Program-made: the position numbers and the translations under genes | Part shown: in pieces, positions 6,058 to 10,828 of the stretch | Layout of the letters: every line of letters begins with the position of its first letter | Numbering within the stretch: the stretch's first letter is position 1 | Source of the DNA: Clostridiales bacterium UBA1779 | Lineage (GTDB): Bacteria > Bacillota > Clostridia > Oscillospirales > CAG-272 | Assembly (NCBI GenBank): GCA_002314565.1 | Contig: DCGL01000017.1 | Span: 220-11,047, forward strand | Direction of reading: 5' to 3' | Length of the DNA stretch: 10,828 nucleotides | The notes under the pieces: generated by a model | Database searches by the model: none | Seen by the model: the letters and a program-made list of their open reading frames with translations, nothing else | What the model was told of the DNA's origin: nothing

Positions 6058-6186
6058 CTAACGGCGAAGCCCGGTCTGACGTTTTGAAAACGTATTAACT
6101 TAATAATAGTGAAGAAATCCGGGCAGAATGAGTGAAATGAAATATGTTGAGTCGTATATCATATTAAATATTCTGAGCCTGTATAG

Positions 6187-6215
6187 TTGAAATGATTTCG
6201 TAAAAATGCTATAAT
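6187..6215 (+). promoter_or_regulatory. promoter of the nitroreductase-like gene
   Basis: TTGAAA at 6187-6192 and TATAAT at 6210-6215 are 17 bp apart. The predicted start is near 6222, about 30 nt before the ATG at 6252. This separates the gene transcriptionally from the TetR operon. Confidence 0.7.
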
Positions 6216-6251
6216 TGGTTTGAAAAACTACAAGTGTCAGGAGGGAAAAAG

Positions 6252-7001
6252 ATGAACAATTCGTTGTATCCTATGATTTTCAGAAGAAAATCTTTTCATC
6301 TCTTTCGTGGCGTCGGCTCTGAGAAAATTGAAGAAAAAGAACTTGAAGAAATAAATACTGCCTACCGTTCATTTGAAAAACTGTATCCCGAAATCAGGAC
6401 TGCAATCAGAATCGTTCCTGCATCAAAAGTGAATTTCAAACGCGATGCTGAATACTGTATTATGATATACAGTGAAAAGAAAGACAACTATCTGATGAAC
6501 GCAGGATATATCGGGGAGCAGCTTGATTTGTATCTCGTGTCCCGGAATATCGGAACTTTGTGGTACGGTCTCGGCAAACCCGATGAGCAGATCTATGAAG
6601 GACTTGACTACGTAATTATGTTTGCCGTACATAAAATAAGCGACGTGTCCCTGTTCCGTAAGGATATGTTCAAATCGAAAAGAAAAGCAGTTGAAGAAAT
6701 CTGGCAGGGAAATACCCTCGGACTTGCCGAAATTGCCCGTTTTGCCCCGAGTGCCTGCAATTCACAGCCGTGGTTTGTAACGAACAGCGGCAATGAAATT
6801 CTTGTAAACCGTTACAGAAAACCCGGTAAAGTCGGTCTTATGTCGCCCAAAGCCGCGGCGTATTTTAACAGAATCGATATCGGAATTTTTCTGTGTATCC
6901 TGGAAATATGCATGGCACAACAGAATATTCCGGCAAAAAGAGAGCTGTTCATTGATGCCGAAGATAAAGAATATTCTCCTGTCGCAAGATATTTGCTGTG
7001 A
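6252..7001 (+). CDS. nitroreductase family protein (TM1586-type putative FMN oxidoreductase)
   Basis: This 249-residue protein shows features of the nitroreductase fold in the single-chain, internally duplicated form (TM1586_NiRdase-like). It has an N-terminal FRRKSFHLF segment (10-18), matching the usual RRSxR flavin-phosphate site with His replacing the last Arg, then GYIGEQLDLYLVSRNIGTLW (85-104), and the second-half signature FAPSACNSQPW (164-174) with a conserved Asn-Ser-Gln-Pro-Trp. It probably binds FMN and reduces an unknown substrate with NAD(P)H. The start at 6252 follows AGGAGGG by six bases; an upstream in-frame GTG at 6234 would itself include that site and is less likely. It has its own promoter, so a link to the flavin-transfer locus just upstream is only positional. 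No membrane segment or signal peptide is visible. Confidence 0.85.
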   Translation: MNNSLYPMIFRRKSFHLFRGVGSEKIEEKELEEINTAYRSFEKLYPEIRTAIRIVPASKVNFKRDAEYCIMIYSEKKDNYLMNAGYIGEQLDLYLVSRNIGTLWYGLGKPDEQIYEGLDYVIMFAVHKISDVSLFRKDMFKSKRKAVEEIWQGNTLGLAEIARFAPSACNSQPWFVTNSGNEILVNRYRKPGKVGLMSPKAAAYFNRIDIGIFLCILEICMAQQNIPAKRELFIDAEDKEYSPVARYLL

Positions 7002-7079
7002 CAATCAGAATTTCCGAAGTTTTGCGTGAAAACAAACCGGTCCAACGAGAAATGTCTATATATCATATTCATTAAGTAA

Positions 7080-7085
7080 TATAAT
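7080..7085 (+). promoter_or_regulatory. possible -10 box upstream of the DUF2264 gene
   Basis: TATAAT occurs at 7080-7085, 28 bases before the ATG, but the region 17 bp upstream (TATATA at 7057-7062) is not a recognisable -35 box. The gene may use this weak or activator-dependent promoter, or read-through from the nitroreductase-like gene 111 bp upstream. Confidence 0.3.
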
Positions 7086-7112
7086 TTCACCTGTTCAGAA
7101 AGGTATTAAACC

Positions 7113-9050
7113 ATGCTGTCACGTAAAGAGATGAAATCCTATGCTGCAGAGCTTTGCCTGCCCCTTATGCAAAGGACGGCAAACCGGGCTTCAGAGCGCA
7201 TATTCGCCTTTAAGCCCGATCAGGTGGGCTTTGTTCCCGCATATCTTGAAAACCTGTGCCGCCCCTTGTGGGGAATAGCTCCGCTTTTTCTTGAAGATGA
7301 AAAGCTTGAAATCATTTATGAGGGCAGAAGGATACCGGCTGCGCAGTTCATAAAGAATGAACTTCTTGCGGGCCTGTCGTCGGACAGCGACAGGCGCTGG
7401 GACGCCAACCGGGAATATATGGGCGACTGGGTTTATGAAAACCAGAATATCACCGAGCTTGCGGGACTGCTCATAGGCTTTTTCTTTGCAAAGGAAAAGC
7501 TCTGGGACCCGATTCCCAAAGCTGAAAAGGAAATAATTGCAGACGGACTTTACCGTATGGCCGAGACCGCCTTTGACCACTCATGGCCGAACAACCATTA
7601 CTGGTTCCCGCTCTTTACCTTCACGGTACTGAAGCGCTTCGGCTATACCTATTCGCGCACCGACGAAATGCTCTCTGTTGGACTCGATTTTCTCGATTCT
7701 CTGTATCTCGGGGACGGCTGGTACAAGGATGGAGAATTCGGGCGCTTTGATTATTACGAAGCCTGGGCACTGCATCTCTATCCGCTGCTCTGGACGCTGA
7801 TTGCCGACGAGAGCTTTGAAGGATACGCGGAAAGAAAAGAGAAATATGTATCAAGGACGAATGAATTTCTGCCCTTCTTTACTCATTGGTTTGATTCAAA
7901 CGGGGCTCAGGTGCCATTCGGACGTTCTCTGTGCTACCGTTTCGCCGCTTCGGCGCTTTTTCCGCTTGCCGTGCTTGCGGGCTGCGATATTGACCCCGCA
8001 CTTGCCGGACGCATCACAAGGATGAACGTTGACTTCTTCAGACAGAATTACAGAAGCGAAAACAGCGGCACTCCTGAACCTGTATCATCAAAAAATAATG
8101 TCGTAAACGGAAAAGGTGAAGCTGCAGCTGCAGATACAGACTCCTTCACCAAAGCCGGAACCGTACTTGAAGAAGGATACCTGTACCACAGTCCCGGAAC
8201 CGTTGAAAGATACACCTCGGACGGTGGCTCATACTGGTGCTGCAAGGCCTTCCTGTCTTTGCTCCTGCCCGAAAATCATCCTTTCTGGGCTGAAAGTGAT
8301 GGACTCCTTCCGGCAGAACAGGGGGATTTCCGAGTGTCCCCGAAGCATAAGGAAATACAGCTCGTGTTTGAAGGGCACAACGGACTCGTAACCCTGTATA
8401 ACAACTCGGCACAGTACGTGAAGGACGGAAGACTTACGCACTTTTTCGGGGATATGCGCGCCTGGTACGGAAAATTTGCCTATGCTTCGTGGGCGGGCTT
8501 CGGCTGCAATACTTCAGACAACGTGTCGTACGACAGTATGATATCTCTGATGACCCCGGACGGGACGATGGCCTCCCACCGCGTCGGATGGAAAAGCTTT
8601 GAGTACGCAGACGGGGTGCTTCGTTCTGTTCATACCCCCTTTGCAAACGACCCCGGGACCACTGTTGAAACAGAGATAATTCCTTCAGGATCTTATCATA
8701 TCCGTATTCACAGGGTTCATCTTTCGCAGCCGTATATTGTCAGAGAGGGCGGTTTTTCTCTCGGACGCTGGGACGATTACGTCCCCGTTCAAAAGAAGGA
8801 GCACGAAATCCGTCTTTCGAACCGCGAATACACCTCGGCCCTGAGCGTTGCCGCAACGGTTCCCGTAAAACTGACAAGCGATATTACGCAGGCAAATTAT
8901 CACCTGTATGCTCCTCTTGCTTCATACCCTGTATATAAAACGGATTTGCTGCCGGCAGGTGATTACTTTTTTGCCGCGGCTTTCGGTCTTTGGCGAAGAG
9001 GGGAAGAGGAGCAGCTGCCTGACACTGAAAATTTAATGAAAAACGTCTGA
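7113..9050 (+). CDS. DUF2264 domain protein, probable cytosolic glycoside hydrolase
   Basis: This 645-residue protein matches the DUF2264 (PF10022) family. The N-terminal alpha/alpha-barrel region includes YLENLCRPLWGIAPL (44-58), NNHYWFPLFT (160-169), DGWYKDG (201-207), FDYYEAWALHLYPLLW (212-227) and FGRSLCYRFAA (269-279). The C-terminal part (about 400-625), with HFFGDMRAWYGKFAYASWAG (443-462), is beta-rich. From memory, members of this family have been shown to be beta-glucuronidases (CAZy GH154); I cannot confirm which acidic residues are catalytic here. No signal peptide is present, so the protein should be cytosolic and act on imported oligosaccharides. A low-complexity stretch at 315-350, rich in Ser, Asn, Ala and Gly, looks like an inserted linker. 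The ribosome binding site is weak (GAAAGG before ATG 7113). A sialidase-like gene follows, probably in the same transcript. Confidence 0.88.
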   Translation: MLSRKEMKSYAAELCLPLMQRTANRASERIFAFKPDQVGFVPAYLENLCRPLWGIAPLFLEDEKLEIIYEGRRIPAAQFIKNELLAGLSSDSDRRWDANREYMGDWVYENQNITELAGLLIGFFFAKEKLWDPIPKAEKEIIADGLYRMAETAFDHSWPNNHYWFPLFTFTVLKRFGYTYSRTDEMLSVGLDFLDSLYLGDGWYKDGEFGRFDYYEAWALHLYPLLWTLIADESFEGYAERKEKYVSRTNEFLPFFTHWFDSNGAQVPFGRSLCYRFAASALFPLAVLAGCDIDPALAGRITRMNVDFFRQNYRSENSGTPEPVSSKNNVVNGKGEAAAADTDSFTKAGTVLEEGYLYHSPGTVERYTSDGGSYWCCKAFLSLLLPENHPFWAESDGLLPAEQGDFRVSPKHKEIQLVFEGHNGLVTLYNNSAQYVKDGRLTHFFGDMRAWYGKFAYASWAGFGCNTSDNVSYDSMISLMTPDGTMASHRVGWKSFEYADGVLRSVHTPFANDPGTTVETEIIPSGSYHIRIHRVHLSQPYIVREGGFSLGRWDDYVPVQKKEHEIRLSNREYTSALSVAATVPVKLTSDITQANYHLYAPLASYPVYKTDLLPAGDYFFAAAFGLWRRGEEEQLPDTENLMKNV

Positions 9051-9108
9051 CAGTACGTACCTTTGAAAAGATTCGGACGTCCGGACGCCGATTTAAAAGC
9101 ATCACACA

Positions 9109-9199
9109 GACCTGCGTTCCGGAGATGGACAGACGGCTGAACGAAAATTGAAAAGCAACTGAGAGACCTGCGCTTCGGGCGGAGATGAACGCCTGAACG
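9109..9199 (+). repeat. two imperfect 35-bp direct repeats between the DUF2264 and sialidase-like genes
   Basis: Positions 9109-9143 and 9165-9199 both begin GACCTGCG, contain GGAGATG, and end CTGAACG, with small internal shifts between the copies. They fill most of the 171-bp spacer. Just before them lies a perfect 10-bp palindrome CGGACGTCCG (9074-9083). No reading frame of note is present; the function is unknown. Confidence 0.55.
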
Positions 9200-9221
9200 C
9201 TTTAAACAAAAAGGAAACCAT

Positions 9222-10337
9222 ATGAAAATCTGCAAATCGGAAATTATCGGGCATTTTACTCCTTCCGCCGGAAATCCGCGGAACAGTGAGGGCGATTTCG
9301 TCCGTCTCCCGGACGGGAATATAATGTTTGCGTATTCGAGGATGACTGCGGGGCTTTCCGACGATGCCGTGTCGGATATCGCCGCAATCCGCCTGTCAGC
9401 GGACGGAAGAAAGATTTTGCCCGGCGAGCCCGTTGTGCTCGTCGCTCACGGTGAATACAAAAACTGCCTTAACCTGATGAGCGTGTCGTTCGTGACGCTG
9501 AATTCAGGGGAGATTGCATTGTTTTATCTTGTCAGAAGGCAAGAGGAGTGCTCCGACGAATACGGCAGAAAAAACAGCTGGCTTGATTACGTAATGCGCA
9601 CGAGCCCTGACGGGAAGTTCTTTGATAAAAGCACAGAGGTGTTGTGCTCCGGCCCTTATATGGCGTATTACGTCGTGAACAACAACCGCGTGATCCGCAC
9701 GGAAAGCGGAAAGCTGGCGTTTGCGGCAGCAAGACACCGGATTGCATACAGCGGCGGCAGAATGATTTTTGACGGCGTGGCTCATGCTCACGTTTTTTAT
9801 TCGGAGGACGACGGCAGAAGCTGGCGCGAAGGCCGGAACGGCATTTCACTTCCGTCCCGGGAGTGCAGCCGCACCGGACTGCAGGAGCCCGGCATATACG
9901 AGCTGCCGGACGGCAGACTGCGGCTCTATGCCAGAACCGACCGTGGCAGTCAGTACGTTGCGGTATCGGCGGACGCCGGAAACAGCTGGACGGAACCGGA
10001 CCCTTCTTCATTTACCTCCCCGGTTTCCCCGATGAAAATTGCCAAAAATCCGTATTCGGGCCTGTATTATGCGGTTTACAATCCGGTGCCAGAAGCTCAG
10101 GCCGCGTCAATTGCCCCCGGAACCGCGGGAAGGACACCTTTGTGTATTGCGGAAAGTGCAGACGGTGAACGTTTTTCGGAACCTGTATTAATTGAGACCG
10201 ACCCACAGCGCGGCTATTGCTATACGTCGGTATTTTTCCTGAATGAAAAAGAAATGCTGCTTGCATACTGCAGCGGCGGAAAAGAGGAGGGAAACTTCCT
10301 CGGGGCTCTGACTCTGCGCAGGCTCACTCTTGAGTGA
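9222..10337 (+). CDS. sialidase-like BNR-repeat beta-propeller protein, no signal peptide
   Basis: This 371-residue protein belongs to the sialidase/BNR superfamily (six-bladed propeller). Two clear Asp-boxes, S-x-D-x-G-x-S-W, are at 194-201 (SEDDGRSW) and 249-256 (SADAGNSW). Other features are an N-terminal RNSEGDFVRLPDGNIMFAYS (20-39), as in many 'exo-alpha-sialidase' annotations, and LQEPGIYELPDGRLRLYART (220-239). I could not assign the full arginine triad and Tyr/Glu pair of true GH33 sialidases, so the substrate may not be sialic acid; other propeller glycosidases and lyases share this fold. There is no signal peptide, which is unlike secreted sialidases and suggests action on imported sugars. 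It follows the DUF2264 gene in the same direction after 171 bp, with AAGGAAA as the ribosome binding site, so the two probably serve one saccharide pathway. Confidence 0.86.
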   Translation: MKICKSEIIGHFTPSAGNPRNSEGDFVRLPDGNIMFAYSRMTAGLSDDAVSDIAAIRLSADGRKILPGEPVVLVAHGEYKNCLNLMSVSFVTLNSGEIALFYLVRRQEECSDEYGRKNSWLDYVMRTSPDGKFFDKSTEVLCSGPYMAYYVVNNNRVIRTESGKLAFAAARHRIAYSGGRMIFDGVAHAHVFYSEDDGRSWREGRNGISLPSRECSRTGLQEPGIYELPDGRLRLYARTDRGSQYVAVSADAGNSWTEPDPSSFTSPVSPMKIAKNPYSGLYYAVYNPVPEAQAASIAPGTAGRTPLCIAESADGERFSEPVLIETDPQRGYCYTSVFFLNEKEMLLAYCSGGKEEGNFLGALTLRRLTLE

Positions 10338-10342
10338 CCGGC

Positions 10343-10451
10343 GGACCGGGGGACGTTTCTACTGGTTCAAATTTGACCGGGGGACAGATGTGACTCTCAA
10401 GATATGACAGAGGGTGTGAGCGGTACCTGAGAACAGTCCGGGGGACTGTTC
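10343..10451. repeat. palindromic intergenic repeat cluster (REP-like)
   Basis: GACCGGGGGAC occurs twice in direct orientation (10344-10354 and 10375-10385), separated by a stretch containing the perfect palindrome TCAAATTTGA. It is followed at 10431-10451 by a perfect 9-bp hairpin, GAACAGTCC and GGACTGTTC around GGG. The related CCGGGGGAC core is used in all three places. From memory, GTCCCC-type palindromic repeats are scattered between genes in many Clostridia, so this may be one of a dispersed family. Confidence 0.5.
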
Positions 10452-10453
10452 GA

Positions 10454-10498
10454 ACCGCGAACCGACCGACCCGCAGGGAGACGCCGCGGTCCTTTTTC
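10454..10498 (+). terminator. possible terminator of the DUF2264 / sialidase-like transcript
   Basis: ACCGCG (10454-10459) pairs with CGCGGT (10485-10490), and CCTTTTTC follows directly. The loop is long (25 nt) and GC-rich with room for inner pairing, so this is a modest Rho-independent terminator candidate, about 120 bp after the stop codon. Confidence 0.35.
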
Positions 10499-10617
10499 TG
10501 CACTGAATCCTCAAATGGGTCTCGCAGAACGAATCCGGCACAGAAGGTCTGAAAAAGAATACCGTCGAAGAGAAAATGACTGCATTGGTGCTCGAAATGA
10601 CGAGAAATGATGCACGG

Positions 10618-10669
10618 CGAATGCCGCCGCGCAGTGCGCGAAGGATTCGGCATTCGGCAGGGATTTTTT
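10618..10669 (+). terminator. second terminator-like hairpin
   Basis: CGAATGCCG (10618-10626) pairs perfectly with CGGCATTCG (10648-10656). The inner segment is GC-rich and can fold further (GCGCA/TGCGC). A run of six T follows at 10664-10669, but seven bases after the stem, which weakens the terminator reading. Confidence 0.35.
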
Positions 10670-10752
10670 CAGGCAAAAAAAATGCCGTCGGATACAGACG
10701 GGTAGTAATAAAAATTTTTCGGATAGAATAATCGAAAAACACAAAAAAAGTG

Positions 10753-10781
10753 TTGACAAAAGAAAACAGAAATGGTATAAT
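10753..10781 (+). promoter_or_regulatory. consensus promoter of the tRNA gene
   Basis: TTGACA at 10753-10758 and TATAAT at 10776-10781 match the consensus exactly, with a 17-bp spacer. The predicted start near 10788 gives a 25-nt leader before the tRNA. A perfect promoter suits a stable RNA gene or tRNA operon. Confidence 0.85.
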
Positions 10782-10812
10782 TTTACCCGTCGTCGGCAAG
10801 AATAGACACTTT

Positions 10813-10828
10813 GGGAGCATAGCTCAGC
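10813..10828 (+). tRNA. 5' end of a tRNA gene, cut by the window edge
   Basis: The last 16 bases read as a canonical tRNA start: a 7-base acceptor strand GGGAGCA (10813-10819), U8 and A9 (10820-10821), D-stem GCTC (10822-10825), then A14, G15 and C16. The strong promoter just upstream supports it. The anticodon is outside the window, so the amino acid cannot be stated. Confidence 0.82.

Larger units (their letters stand above)
10338..10812. other. intergenic region with palindromic repeats, no gene
   Basis: These 475 bases lie between the sialidase-like gene and the tRNA gene. I see no credible protein gene; the longest minus-strand frame crosses the tRNA promoter and reads like noise. The region holds GACCGGGGGAC-type repeats with a hairpin (10343-10451), two terminator-like hairpins and the tRNA promoter. 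Confidence 0.7.

Noticed and set aside
7191..7580. 129-codon minus-strand frame inside the DUF2264 gene
   Set aside because: Shadow of a recognised family gene; no start signal.
9109..9199. CRISPR-like repeat pair
   Set aside because: Only two imperfect copies with internal shifts and a single short spacer; no cas genes.
9532..10011. 159-codon minus-strand frame inside the sialidase-like gene
   Set aside because: Arg- and Cys-rich shadow of a clearly coding plus-strand gene with two intact Asp-boxes.
9222..10337. Naming the propeller protein a true GH33 sialidase
   Set aside because: Asp-boxes identify the fold only; I could not place the full arginine triad and catalytic Tyr/Glu, and there is no signal peptide.
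10359..10820. 153-codon minus-strand frame at the right end
   Set aside because: It runs through the perfect tRNA promoter and into the tRNA, overlaps the palindromic repeats, has no family resemblance and no ribosome binding site; it is probably non-coding.

Overview
The window looks like chromosomal DNA of a low-to-mid GC anaerobic bacterium, most likely a gut or rumen Clostridia-type Firmicute. The reasons are strong GGAGG ribosome binding sites, promoters close to the sigma-A consensus that all have 17-bp spacers, and gene families typical of that group. The same families also occur in host-associated treponemes, so a spirochaete is not excluded. No phage, CRISPR or complete insertion sequence is visible.

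Layout. (1) Positions 1-2260 are AT-rich and hold two unrelated single genes, each with its own promoter: an AAA ATPase of the DUF4143 type (205-1503) and a small membrane protein of the isoprenylcysteine methyltransferase/NnrU-like superfamily (1679-2257). (2) Positions 2258-2640 are a gene-free convergent spacer with three strong hairpins. (3) Positions 2641-6057 form a divergent flavin/redox locus. Leftward run three overlapping genes: a NusG domain II protein, a Gx/Hpre_diP_synt_I membrane protein and an ApbE lipoprotein (FAD:protein FMN transferase). Rightward run a four-helix membrane protein with four suitably placed histidines and a C-terminal FMN-binding domain, followed by a TetR-type regulator. 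Each arm starts at a perfect TTGACA-17-TATAAT promoter, and the rightward one is overlapped by a 21-bp inverted repeat that is a good operator candidate. (4) Positions 6252-7001 encode a nitroreductase-fold protein with its own promoter. (5) Positions 7113-10337 are a more GC-rich pair encoding a DUF2264 protein and a sialidase-like beta-propeller, both without signal peptides, which suggests cytosolic breakdown of acidic oligosaccharides. (6) Positions 10338-10812 are gene-free, with palindromic intergenic repeats and terminator-like hairpins. (7) A tRNA gene with a perfect promoter begins at 10813 and runs off the window.

How the genes may work together. ApbE attaches FMN to a threonine in a short motif. 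The divergent neighbour carries exactly such a motif (AGATNSS, Thr205) on a domain predicted to face outside, joined to a membrane part whose histidines could hold two stacked b-type hemes. The simplest reading is a small trans-membrane electron conduit (cytosol to heme to heme to covalent FMN). Its flavin loader and two accessory membrane proteins, of the kind seen in flavin-based extracellular electron transfer loci, are made from the opposite strand, with local TetR control. The genes are recognisable family by family; the complete circuit is inference and is the most interesting content of the window.
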